Source: Acanthamoeba lenticulata (Eukaryota > Discosea > Longamoebia > Acanthamoebidae). From it: a stretch of DNA of 27,171 nt. The translations under genes and the position numbers were made by a program. Below are positions 1 through 9,880 of this stretch, piece by piece (position 1 is the stretch's first letter; each line of letters begins with the position of its first letter). Below the pieces are notes generated by a model. That model ran no database searches. It was not told the DNA's origin and worked only from the letters and a program-made list of their open reading frames with translations. Location: assembly GCA_002179805.1 (NCBI GenBank), contig NAVB01000484.1:1-27171 (forward strand), given 5' to 3'.

Positions 1-1433
1 GTCATGTAGCCTTCGGCCGACAGCACGTCCCACATCCACACGCCCTGCTTTTCGTGTACGCGCAGGACCTTCTCCTCGTCGGGGAAGGGCGAGCCCTCGA
101 AGAAGGCCTGGTCGTCGCTGAACGGGAAGCCGGAGAAGAAGGCGTAGCGGTTGGGCGGGGAGTAGGCCCCCAGCGTGCCAAAGAACTCAAAGTCGAACAC
201 GCTGTAGCGGTCCTTGTCTTGCCAATCCTGGAAGAGCTCCACGGTTTGCGGCAGGGCTGCGATTGGCACCACAATCAGAAACTGGCTCAACACCAGATCT
301 GAACTGAGGGATGTGGTATGTACCTCGAATGAACTGGGCGCGCGAGACGGCGTCGATCATCAGCACTACCACGTTCGGTTTGGCCACTGACGCGGCGGGG
401 CTGGAGGTGGTGTGGTTGAGCACGCGCAGGTGGGCCTCCCTGTTGGTTGCTGGCAGAACCACGAGCTCCTCCACTGCACCGCACTTGAACTTGAGGTACT
501 GCAGGTCGGCCGGCACTGCGGTGGTGTGTGAGTGGCTCGTGGATAGACAATTCATCATGGCGGTGAAGACCATGTACCCACAGACAGCGAGAAGAAGTGA
601 TTGGGCTCCAGAGACTTGGAGCCAGAGGACCAGCTGACGGTGGCCTCTGTGCCACATCTTGACCACAGGCGACGGCTTGAAAGATCGAGCTGGAGGGACA
701 AGCCAACAATGAAGGATTGTCAGCACAACACCCAAAACGCAATGCGCGTCCCCACGCGGATGATCAAGCGCACCTGGTAGTTGCCACAGTGCGTTCCCGC
801 GCGACAGCAACCTGTGAACTGACTGCTATGGCCGGGCCAAAAGTCCTTCTTGTAGTCCACCTTGTGGGGCAGCACACACTTGCCGCCGTCCGAGCTCTCC
901 CGCCCTTCCTCCCCTGCGCGCTTGATCTCGACCTGAACCGCGTCCGTTGGCTTCGACAACGTTCCCTTGACCGGTTCCCCAGAGTCGCCACCAGGATTCG
1001 ATACGCTGCCGGTGGCATCGTCACGGCGCGTGTTGTAATAGTTCTTGGCCCAGCGCGTGTACCCGATCTCGGGCGGCTTGGCGGCGCCTTCCATACGCTC
1101 TTCGGGCAGTGGCATCTGCTGACGCAGGATGTCCAGCTGGCCCTGCAGATCCTGCTGCTTCGTGAGGAGCCGCTCGAAGCGTTCCTCGAGCGCGAGTCTC
1201 TCTTGGCGTTCGCGGGCAAGAGCTTGCTTGGGGTCATCCTCGCTATCAACTCCAGCGGCCGACCTCAGAGCGCCGGTGAAGGAGAGCAATCGCTGGCGAG
1301 CGCTTCCGTTATCGTCATCTGTCGGGCCGTCGTGTTGAGAGCTGAAGTAAAGGGTCACCATCCACAGCACAAAGACGGCAATGGCCGTGTAGCGCATGAA
1401 CCGCTTCACTCGTGCGTTGGCAAGGTGCCTCAT
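1..1433 (-). CDS. DUF229 family membrane protein (sulfatase/phosphatase-like fold), 3' part cut off by the window
   Basis: Exons read 1433-774, 498-324 and 256-1, about 364 residues, and continue past the window edge. The start chosen is MRHLANARVK; an in-frame ATG 34 codons upstream (1535) is possible. Residues about 14-30 (YTAIAVFVLWMVTLYF) form one membrane anchor after a basic stretch, giving a type II topology with a lumenal or extracellular C-terminus. A charged coiled-coil stem (KQDLQGQLDILRQQ) follows, then a Cys-containing segment (CVLPHKVDY). Exon 2 holds PNVVVLMIDAVSRAQF and exon 3 holds FDFEFFGTLGAYSPPNRYAF, with a later WMWDVLSAEGY. These are the metal-site start and following signatures I associate with DUF229, alkaline-phosphatase superfamily proteins of unknown substrate. 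Family assignment is fairly secure. The enzymatic role is inference, and the catalytic C-terminal half is not visible. Confidence 0.75.
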
Positions 1434-1786
1434 GCCTTTGTCTGCCTCTTTCTCGTGTTGAAGTGGGTTGAGGCGATGTGGCCGGTAGCTGAGTGAGTCG
1501 TGCAGTGCCGGCCAAGGGCCAAGCCTCGACTTCACCTGGCCCCGAGTGCGGGCCTGCGGGTTGTTGCTGCGCCCTGCATCGAATAAGGCGACCAGGACCC
1601 GCTATCTCGCCAACCAATCGCCCGCACCCCACAAAGCTCGTTGCGGGTAACGTGTCGCCAGAAATGTTTCCCAAGTCACACGCGGCAAAGTTGAAGATCA
1701 TCGACACTCGGCCAACGCTAGAAGCAGAAAGCGAGAAAAAAAATGGGATGGTCTCTGTTGATGACGGGAAAGAAGAGGAGGCAAGG
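1434..1786. other. Intergenic: DUF229 upstream region and distal SelO 3' UTR
   Basis: No gene could be supported here. Both neighbours are transcribed leftward, so this stretch holds the promoter/5' UTR of the DUF229 gene and the end of the SelO transcript. An open frame on the plus strand from 1493 to 2221 runs antisense to the SelO 3' end and has no family signature. Confidence 0.5.
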
Positions 1787-1861
1787 AAGAAGGGGCGGGT
1801 TCAGAGTTGGCTCGGTCCATGTGCTGGCTTTTCGATCCACTCTTCATTTGGCCGTCTTCTT
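1787..1861 (-). promoter_or_regulatory. Form-2 SECIS element in the selenoprotein O 3' UTR
   Basis: On the minus strand the quartet ATGA (1847-1844) faces TGAA (1803-1800). Helix I pairs AAGAAG (1861-1856) with CTTCTT (1792-1787), plus CGG with CCG. Helix II pairs GAGT/ACTC, GG/CC and TCG/CGA with one bulged A and one A-G mismatch. The unpaired AAAA then lies about 11 nt after the quartet at 1832-1829. Above it a small CCA/TGG stem closes on a GCACA loop, which is what distinguishes form 2 from form 1. It lies about 220 nt after the SelO stop. The geometry agrees with the eukaryotic SECIS consensus that recruits SBP2/eEFSec. No folding program was run. Confidence 0.85.
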
Positions 1862-2080
1862 GCGCAAACCTGGTCACCCCATCCAACAGGTGAGTCGGCG
1901 GGTGTTGTGAGGGAGTGTACGTTGCGTGTGGGAAAGGTGCTCTCGAGTACCTCATTGGGGGGGGGACTAGTGTTGCGGAATCGCGCACTTCCTGCTTGTG
2001 GAGCCTCTGCCGCGACCCTCCAGCTTGGCCCTTGGGAGTCGAGCGCTGGAAGGGGTGGAGCAGAGCAGGCGAGGAAGTGC

Positions 2081-5000
2081 TTACGAAGATCAGGTAACAC
2101 AGAGCTCAGCCGCCCATTGTGGTGGTATGGCGTCGTAGGCGAACTTCTCCGACAGCTCTGCGTCGTCTGTGCGCACCACCGTGAGAAGAGGGCGATGAAA
2201 AGAAAGGAGGAGAAGCAGTGATACTTTGATCGTCGAAGGGATGCTGGAGGGCACGAGTCAAGAGTCGTTCGGCTTCGGAGAAGTCTCCGTTCTCTGTGTG
2301 TGCGACAACAAAACAGCGTCAAAAGGCCTGCGATAGAAAAGGAAGAAGCACATCAACCACATCAACGCACCAGCTTTCTCAATAGCGTTCTGGGCGATGT
2401 AGTTGCGCAGCACAAACTTGGGATTATTTTGGTTCATCGTCTGTACGCGCTTCTCGCTGAGCTCCTTGATGTCGTCATCACTCAAGCCGCTGTAGCAAGA
2501 GAACGTGATCAACAAAACTCTCGGAGAGGGATGCGCAAAGTTGTCTGGTTTGTTGACAACGGCAAGTCGTACCTCACTTCCCTCTGCAGGCGCTCTCTAT
2601 ACTTCTTGAGCCAGGCCTTCCAGATCACGGTATCGTTCTCTCGCTTGGCGGAGTCGGCGCTGCCAGCGCTGCCGCTGCCGCGCTCCTCCTGCTTCTTGAC
2701 CTTGTTGATCTCGCGGATAAGCTTCTGTGGCGTCATTCCAAACATCTGGAGCATCATCGGGTTCTGCTGGGCGACCGCGATCATCATTTGCAGCGTCTCC
2801 AGCGGGATCGAAGGTCCGTCCCGCTTGGACATGAACGCGGCGCTGCACACTTGAATAAACATACCAGCGCGTCAGCATGCACGTGTATGTAGGATGATTG
2901 CACGTTGGAGGCTTCTATTTGCAATGGTACCTTGCTGGAGAAGGTAGGCCAGGACTTGGTCGTCTGCTTCGTCCTTCTCGGAGATGGTCTCCGACGGCGA
3001 GGGAAGAGCAACGCGAGCAAGCCCGCGGAAGGAGTTGGTGAAGTCGGCTCCGCTCTCGTGCATGGCATCGAAGAAGGACTTGACTAACTCTTCGTCGCCC
3101 TCCTCTTCTTTTTGCAGCAGGCCAAGCTGCATGCAAGGAGACGTCAGGTTTGTAGCTTGTGATCGTTTGCCACCCGGCTCCACGTACCTTGCTTCTCATC
3201 TTTTGATTGTAGTGCTTGTTGTACTCGGGCCAGTAAATGCGCTCGAGCTCCCGCTCGGTGTCGGTCAGAGGGATTGCCATGGCCAGCGCTTCGGCCAGCT
3301 TCTGACAGTTCCAACGGCACATCTCGGGCTGATTCTTGTACGAATAGCGACCGCCATCATCTTCATCGACCCAAACCAGACCAAACCATTGCTGTCATTC
3401 ATTCGAGCTCTAGGAAGAAGGTGCGCGTGCGCAGCTGCTGCGTACCTGATCCGTTGCAAATGAAGTCGGGGTCGTAAAAGTCAAGGAAGCCAAAAGGTCC
3501 GTAGTCAATCGTGAGCCCCAGAATGCTCATGTTATCCGTATTGAGCACGCCGTGGCAAAAGCCCACGCTCTGCCACTCGGCAACCAGTCTGCGCCGACAA
3601 TGTACGGGTAAGAACACACCGGGCCGGGTCCTTGGGGCCGCTGGAGGACGCCGGGTGCGCACGCACCTCGCAGTACGACGAACGACCTCCTGGTAGAAGG
3701 AGAGGTAACGGGCTTCGGGGTCGGTTGTGGACTGCCAAATGTCCGGGTAGAACGTCTCGACAGTGTAGTCGAGCAGCTGGAATAGCAGCTTGACGTTCTT
3801 GACGCTCGGTCCCTGTCGCGCAAGAAGCAGTGTAAGGTCAAAAGGTGAACAACAGCAGCCCGCCTCGCTGCAAGGCGCCAGCGTACTTCTCGCTGTGTCT
3901 CTGGGTCTCGCGGCTTAAAGATCTCAAAGGAGCCGAAACGAAGGAAAGAGGGCGCTATCCTCAGAATGATCGTTGCTCGCTCCTTTGATGTCAACCAAGA
4001 GCGAAAAAAGCAAGCAAGCGTAAGAGCTATGCAACGGCGATCGTCAAGAACATCAGGTGCGGGTGGATCCTACCCTTTTCGGATTGCCGTTGTAGAAGAT
4101 GTCCCTCACCACGTGAGTGTTTGATGATACAACAGAGCCCGCGCGAGTGGTCGGGATGCCCAGAGAATGCATGGCCTGTACGCAGAAGGCCACAATGACG
4201 GAGACGACGGTGAGCAACGCAACGTTGGAGCATGAACTGGTTGCAGGTGCAACGCACCTCACTGCAAAGGAATTCGCGGAGGGAGGAGCGGAGGACTTTG
4301 CGCCCGTCTGCGGTGCGAGAGTAGGGCGTCTTGCCAGCTCCCTTGAACTGTATTTCCCACCGCTCACCCTTGCTGTTGACGACTTCGCCCAGGTACATCG
4401 TTGCACCATCGCCCAGCTGGCCGGAGAAGTAGCCGAACTGGTGCCCGCAGTAGCAATGAGCCGCGGGCTCAGCTCCAGGCAGCACTCTAGCCAACAACGT
4501 CAGTACGCGAGCCCACACGTGGTCACAAGAGAGCATAGAGGAAGAAAGACACGTACTTGTTGCCTGAAAGATACTCTGCAAACTCAGGCCTCTTGGTCTC
4601 GGCGGGGTCGAGATCGATGAGCGACAGCGCTGGCAGACTCACCGCGACAGTGAAAGGGTCCGTGACCGGTGTGGGCATCACCCGCGAGAAGCATGCGTTG
4701 GGAACCTGCAAACAGTGAAAGAAAGACCATCAATAGACGAAAGACCTTGACAAGAATCGATCCAACAAATTGCCGTACCTTGCGAGGAAAGTTGTCTTGC
4801 ACTGGATCAATGGGCAGCCTTCTCAGGGCCAGATTATCAAATTGAAGGGTTTCTAAGGTCCGCCGGGGAGCGTCACTCTGAGCGCTGGCTGCGCTGGTTG
4901 CGGTGCCTTGCCGCCGCATCACGGGGGAGAACTGCATCGGCTCCATGGACCGTCCTCTGAGCTGCAGAACGCACTGCCCAACGCGGCGGAGAGCAGACGA

Positions 5001-5084
5001 TGGTCTGGGTTGATGATGCGCAAATCGAACAACTGCAGTTGATGGTGTGGTTGATGCAAGTAATCGCTGTCCTGCACCACGCAT
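2081..5084 (-). CDS. SELENOO: Selenoprotein O (protein AMPylase of the kinase fold), complete, with C-terminal selenocysteine
   Basis: Thirteen exons: 5084-4779, 4705-4557, 4486-4258, 4175-4074, 3982-3887, 3812-3667, 3588-3446, 3360-3188, 3126-2931, 2849-2573, 2489-2371, 2293-2225 and 2166-2081 (2,091 nt, 696 residues). Family signatures run in order: [14 protein letters not shown] and [14 protein letters not shown] (about 149-179), [11 protein letters not shown] (199-209), [44 protein letters not shown] (355-367) and DYGPFGFLD (371-379, metal-binding D). The tail is [14 protein letters not shown], with Sec at 694. SelO transfers AMP to protein substrates in mitochondria. The N-terminus ([20 protein letters not shown]) is Arg/Ser-rich with no acidic residues, fitting a mitochondrial presequence. 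The length is close to animal SelO. Weak spots: the acceptor at 2850 (CAAG) was chosen for frame and homology, and the exon 1 end may be off by one base. Confidence 0.95.
2090..2092 (-). other. In-frame TGA recoded as selenocysteine (SelO residue 694)
   Basis: On the minus strand the end reads GAG CTC TGT GTT ACC TGA TCT TCG TAA, that is ELCVT-U-SS-stop. The two serines and a stop directly after TGA reproduce the C-terminus I recall for animal SELENOO. With the SECIS downstream, recoding is strongly supported. A naive annotation would end the protein three residues early. Confidence 0.92.
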
Positions 5085-5739
5085 TCACCTCCCGTTAATC
5101 GGGTGCTATCGAGTCTATTCGAGTAGTAACAACTGCAGCCAAGGGGCTGCTCCAGCGAGCAACTTTCCCTTTGGCACTTATTTTTCTATCTGTTTCCACA
5201 ACCTTCCTGGGCGACTTTTCTTCGGTAGGGGAGGAAGCAAGAGCCGTCCATTCCGGCGCTGAAACACCCTGGTTAGGGGTCAACTACTTGTTTATTTCTC
5301 CCTCGGGGGAGGTGGAGGGCCTCCTCGTGATGTTGTTGAGGAGCCTGACCAAGTCATGACTCCTCGTGATGACCACCGTCTACAACATTTTGTCAACCTT
5401 CCACGAGGCATATCACTTGCCTCTGGAACTTCACTCATTGTGCCTACCATGCTGCGCAACCAGATCGGGGAGCATCTGCCTTTGTCCCCTCTTTCTGGAC
5501 ATTGAGCGTGTCAAAACACAACACATAGTGAGAATCCATTTGAGCACAAGGCATGGACATCCCAGGCTGCAGCCAATTCTGCTCAAGCACTTCAATGACC
5601 CCAGGTAATGGCCGTTTGGGACGTAACGCAACCTAAAATGCACATCAGCTGAATGGACTGGCCATTGAAGGTACAACTCCGCCTTGCGTGTAAATTTGAC
5701 GCCTTTAGCCGCAGAGTGTTTCATACAAAGGTGCGCACC
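5085..5739. promoter_or_regulatory. Divergent intergenic region (SelO / 543-aa membrane protein)
   Basis: About 650 bp separates two head-to-head start codons, so it should hold both promoters. I saw no convincing TATA or known operator. Open frames in it have no family signature. The plus-strand ATG at 5653 extends the next gene by 29 codons but lacks the basic-start look of 5740. Confidence 0.45.
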
Positions 5740-7922
5740 ATGCTGCGGCGAGGAGACTTTGTGGCTAGGAGAGGTGCGCCTTGCGCCCTGCGCTCCTTCA
5801 GCCTCCACAACAGGTCTGTCGCGAGCACGCGGCACCTCGTGGTGCCCCCCTCTTCACGGCAACCGCTCTCGTCGAGTCTTTTCTTCTTGAGCCATCGCCG
5901 GCCCGCGGCAGTGCGCCAAGGCCAAGGATTTGTTCCGACGATTCGCTCGAGATTGTTTCCTTCAGTGGCAGCACGAGCCCCTTTCCCCTCCTTGCACGGC
6001 ACAAAGCGCTGGGTTGGGACCAGGCCAGCGCGCGACACAAGCAGCTCTTCACCATCGCCCCCTCCGTGGCTTCACCTGCGGGGGTCTGGCGAGGAGGTGA
6101 AGGCGTCGTCCAGCCCGGTCTTCCCTGCCAACATCTTCACCCGCACAGGAAAGCTCATCTTAACCACCGTGGGCTACGGCTTCCTCCTCTACACCGCGCA
6201 CATGACCACTCCCTTCATCTTCAGCACAGTGCGTACTTCATTGGGCTCTCGCTTGTGCTCTGAACCTCTTCTTGCTCATAGGCTTGCTCCTCCCTGGGCC
6301 GCCCCCACAGCTGGGACTGCCACAGGTGATGGCAAGTGGTTGGACGCCGATTCTCGTGGTCGTCGGCTCCTTCCTGCTGCCGGGTTCGGGTACCCTGGCT
6401 CTGCGGCTAATGCCGGCCTACATGCTCAGCGCCGCGCTCTTCGAAGTCACCGTGGCCCTGCTCGGGGCCTTCATACGAGCCGATTACAGCATGCATACGA
6501 AGCGCAGGTCAGTGTGGCTCTGACACATGTGGCCTTTTCATGTCACACCGTGTGTGTGTGTGTGTGGAGGCGCTCACATGCAAGTTTGTTGCTTGCTGCA
6601 GTGAGAGCTGGTGGAACAAGCTGTTCGGGAGCTACAGTCTCGAGTACGATGAACAGCTCGGCGTGTACGACTACAAGCGACGCGCCCTCCACGCCCTCCT
6701 GGGCCTGTACGACAGCCTCGCTAGCGGTGCTCGTGGTCGTGCTTGCCTTGCAATGCATGAACAATGGATTGACTTAGGGCCCGCGTACAGGAAACAGCAG
6801 ACCGAGGGCCCGCTGCTGGCCATGCTCCACAACAACGCACACTGCGCCGCCGGTACGCCAGAGATAGCAAGCTCCATCGCATGCGTTTGATGGGGACTTA
6901 TCACCATCACCGTCCAGGCGTGGTCGCGGTGGGCAACCGGCAGGCCCTCACGCTCAAGGAGCTCAAGCAGTACCTCCTGACCGGCGACGCCCGGTCGCCC
7001 GAGGAGAAGCTCGCCGTGGTACGTTCTTTGTCTGTGTCGCCTCTGCGCCAGGCGTAACGTGTTGACGATCATCGCCGCGACGGTGAACAGATCGAGCATG
7101 AGAAAGGCCACGCCGATACGAGGTCGTTCTTCTCTCTGATCGACTTGTACATTGTGCACGTTGTCCTGCAGTCGCTCTTGAAGCCTTCGCCCTCGTATGT
7201 CCTTGCGCTGCCCCTCACTCACCAGCGCGGAGTGGTTCCCTCTCTGACACTCACGCGTTGACAATTTCTTGATGGACAGCACGCTGCTTGCGCCCGTCTT
7301 CCTGGTGAGCGCGACGACGCTGTCGTCCTGGTTCAGCGAGGCCGTGGCTGACATGCGCGCTGGTAAGCGCCAGCCCGACGCTTCACCTCCCCTTCATACT
7401 GTTGCGCTAAAACATGTCCTCGGGGGGCGGGGCACAGGGCGACAAGGCTTCCACGTCGTACTGACGCCGAGCTGCGCGGTCACGCTCGAACAAAACACTG
7501 CTGAGGGTGAAACGGAGGCCGACCCGCTACGCCGGTTGTCGCTCGCCCTTCGGCCGCCCGAGACCGTCGACATCGCGCACAGCAATGCATGTCGCGAAGG
7601 GCCATCGCCCTGCAAGGGCGAGATTGGGCCAGGTACGTGCAGGCCTCCACCGCGAATTCAGGCCATTGAACGTTGAACTGACGACAATGCCTCGGCGACT
7701 TGGCACGCAGGAGCGCATCCGCCGGCGATCTGGCGCTACAACGCCTACCTGTACGGCGAATGGGTGTACCCGTGGCTCAAGCCCGTGCTGGAGACGATTG
7801 GCTCGGCCGTGTCCCTGCGACCGCTGATCGCCGACCCGCTCGCCCCGAAGCTCGATGTCGCGGTTCGCCTGGCGATGGAGGAACTCGAGCGAGAGCAACA
7901 GTCTGGCGGGGCAAGAACGTGA
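5740..7922 (+). CDS. Uncharacterised multi-pass membrane protein with a mitochondrial-like N-terminus (8 exons, 543 aa)
   Basis: Exons: 5740-6228, 6311-6507, 6602-6852, 6918-7018, 7091-7194, 7280-7362, 7438-7632 and 7711-7922 (1,632 nt). The start GCACCATG has a good context; an in-frame ATG lies at 5653. The first 130 residues are rich in Arg, Ser and Pro and nearly free of acidic residues (MLRRGDFVARRGAP), suggesting an organelle transit peptide. Hydrophobic segments follow: LILTTVGYGFLLYTA near 148, WTPILVVVGSFLLP near 175 and MLSAALFEVTVALLGAFI near 205. Another (LLAPVFLVSATTLSSW) lies in the second half. SWWNKLFGSYSLEYDEQ follows a TM pair. I do not recognise the family. Part of exon 3 around 6725-6789 might be a further intron, but reading through is in frame. 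The opposite-strand open frame over 6671-7354 is a shadow. Confidence 0.7.
6550..6567 (+). repeat. (TG)n microsatellite in intron 2
   Basis: An uninterrupted run of TG dinucleotides lies inside the intron between 6508 and 6601. Confidence 0.9.
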
Positions 7923-8011
7923 CCCAGGTTTTTTAATCACAAAATTTTATTATTGAAAAACATTTTTTTTTTTTGGCAACGTGTTTGCCCTTGGTCTGGA
8001 CAGAAGACTTC

Positions 8012-9144
8012 TCAGAACTGGTACTCGTAGACCTGTGGCCACAGGGCTGAGGAGACATGTATGGAAGCAGGTCGTCAGTTCCTTCTTGTCCTTCAGGTGA
8101 ACTAAAAGAAGAGAAAGTATCACGTACGTGCCCCAGTTGGAGGGGATAGGGTTACCAGACAAGATGTCGCTGGGAATGTTATTGCGAGGGAAGAACCACA
8201 CCTTGATCGGCCAGCCATTGCCAAATTCTGATTGATTGCTGGTGAGCTTTTTCAGGTTTGAGGGCAGCTGTGGGGAGACACCGTACCAGTAGCATAGACT
8301 CCTCCACCGCCACCGTTGAACGCAGGGCCGAACCCGCCACTAGCGCCGATGATTCCACAACCCTGGTTATCGTACTTGCCAGTTCTTGGCCTGCCCAACG
8401 TTGTTGAGGCCAGCAGCCCAGGTGCTGGTGAAGGAATTGGCCGCTTGGTTGACCATGGTGCAGCCATTTGTCGTGTGCAGGGTCATCTACCCACCACGGG
8501 TGGTTAGTCCTTGACCTCGAACTCAGAAGACAGGCGCAGCAGAACAGGGCGGGAGACGAACTTGGCTGACGTTGCTGTAGCCGACATTCTCAATGATGTC
8601 GATCTCACCACCAGCAGGCCAGTTGGGACCAAGCAGCCAGACAGCCGGGAATGTGCCTGGCCACGTTTGTTGATATGAGTAACTGTTGTGATGGTGAAAG
8701 AAGATGAAGAATGGTGACCGTACCACAACCGATGTCACATCAGCAATGAACAACCCACTGTTGTACTTGTTGAATGACTCAGGGCGCACAGAGGTACGAC
8801 CACGCCCATTGGAGGGGACGACATTGGTGTACGTAGACGCTGGAGCTGCTCGCTGAGATTAAACCGTTGGCTGCAACAAAAAACGATTGTTGTTATTCCA
8901 GGTCGTGTGAAAGTGATGAGGAGGTAGTGAGATGCAGAGGGTTACCTTGGGCAGTGGCCCTGTCGACGTAGTTGACTTAGCTGTTAGGGACAAGGTCGTT
9001 GTCGGTGCTGAATTTGAAGTTATCAAAGAAGGTGGTGCCACTGAAGTTGTCCTTCAGCGTGTAGGCAGCCCGCGCACTGCCAGCGAAGGAACAGGCTAGC
9101 ATCAGCACAACAACCAGAGAGCAGTTTTTCTTCATGGTGGTCAT
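8012..9144 (-). pseudogene. GH16 endo-1,3-beta-glucanase, inactivated
   Basis: The start MTTMKKNCSLVVVLMLACSF (or the second ATG at 9135) is a clear signal peptide, then YTLKDNFSGTTFFDNF. Later come SFNKYNSGLFIADVT, PNWPAGGEIDIIENVG (the GH16 catalytic E-x-D-x-x-E), [27 protein letters not shown] and [17 protein letters not shown]. The family cleaves beta-1,3 or mixed-link glucans and is secreted. Lesions: a TAA (8977-8979) after DLVPNS where the family continues with VNYVDRATAQ; a frame change between SSSVY and TNVVPSNGRGR near 8830; and another between GQAKNW and YDNQG near 8370. The 3' end also looks short, jumping from SNWGT to VYEYQF-stop. Introns include 8945-8871. Sequencing errors could mimic one lesion but hardly all. 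Confidence 0.8.
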
Positions 9145-9474
9145 TGATATTCCTCCTTCACAGTTGTGTCCTGTTTGTGTGTGTTTGATAGGGTTTCAAA
9201 TGAGCACAAGGCAAGCTGTGGGTAAGCTTGAGGTAAGAGGTGTGTGTACAAGGGTGAACTGGAGCAGGATGAACTTACTCAGGGTCAGTCCCCCCCTTTT
9301 TTAGGTGGTTTGTTGGGCATTCATTGGTGCAGAGTAGTCAAGTCGCCAATTGGGTGATGGCCAGCAGGTCTCAATGAGGTTGAGTGTGTAGTGGAGGTCG
9401 GGTACCAGCTCCTGCTGCGAGGCCACTCCAAGCTTTGTGGGAGTTTGGAAAGTTGATTCTCATTTTTACGCACC
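9145..9474. other. Intergenic region left of the transposon
   Basis: This is the former upstream region of the GH16 gene, about 330 bp with TG-rich stretches near 9175-9185. No gene or RNA was recognised. The transposon target site begins at 9475. Confidence 0.5.
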
Positions 9475-9478
9475 GTTC
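9475..9478 (+). repeat. Left target-site duplication GTTC
   Basis: GTTC lies directly before the ACTGCTAAAACGAT terminus and is repeated directly after the right terminus at 18069-18072. Confidence 0.8.
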
Positions 9479-9492
9479 ACTGCTAAAACGAT
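9479..9492 (+). repeat. Left terminal inverted repeat
   Basis: ACTGCTAAAACGAT matches the reverse complement of 18055-18068 at 14 of 14 positions. Similarity then decays (CGGCGGG against TCGGGGT). Confidence 0.85.
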
Positions 9493-9639
9493 CGGCGGGT
9501 CCCAGCCGAGTTTTACGCGCTTGAGGCGGGAAAGAGGCGGGTTTTGCCTGCCAAACCGGGAGAATGCCGGTACTTACCCGCTTCAGCAGCCGTGCGCGAA
9601 GCGCGAAAAACACGGTTGGCGTGCAAGAAGCGGGTGGGC

Positions 9640-9745
9640 GAGGCGAGTCTTTCCCGTGTGCCTCGGCCAGGCGGGGAGAAAGCGGGCGGGCCGAGGCGAG
9701 TCTTTCCCGTGTGCCTCGGCCAGGCGGGAAGAAAGCGGGCGTCGA
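9640..9745 (+). repeat. 53-bp tandem repeat in the left subterminal region
   Basis: Two copies 53 bp apart share AGGCGAGTCTTTCCCGTGTG and the following CCTCGGCCAGGCGGG. Partial units occur upstream (GAGGCGGGAAAGAGGCGGG near 9522). A 7-bp palindrome, ACCGTGT-TTT-ACACGGT (9757-9773), follows. Arrays like this next to the ends often serve as transposase binding sites in CACTA-type elements; that role is inference. Confidence 0.8.
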
Positions 9746-9880
9746 AGGGGGTCTTTACCGTGTTTTACACGGTGCTGGGCAGACAACGAGTCTCGCAGTG
9801 CGAGTTTTTCCCGAGTCGTGTATTTTTGACTTGAAAACAAAAAAACAACAAACAAACGCACGACGTGCGTCCGCGGTCGG

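Noticed and set aside
1493..2221. 242-codon open frame on the plus strand
   Set aside because: It runs antisense through the SelO 3' end and SECIS, has no family motif, and both neighbouring genes are on the other strand.
5431..5835. 134-codon minus-strand open frame in the divergent intergenic region
   Set aside because: It overlaps the start of the plus-strand gene, and its composition and lack of motifs suggest chance.
6671..7354. 227-codon minus-strand open frame
   Set aside because: It is antisense to exons 3-6 of the membrane-protein gene, ignores their splice sites and has no domain signature.
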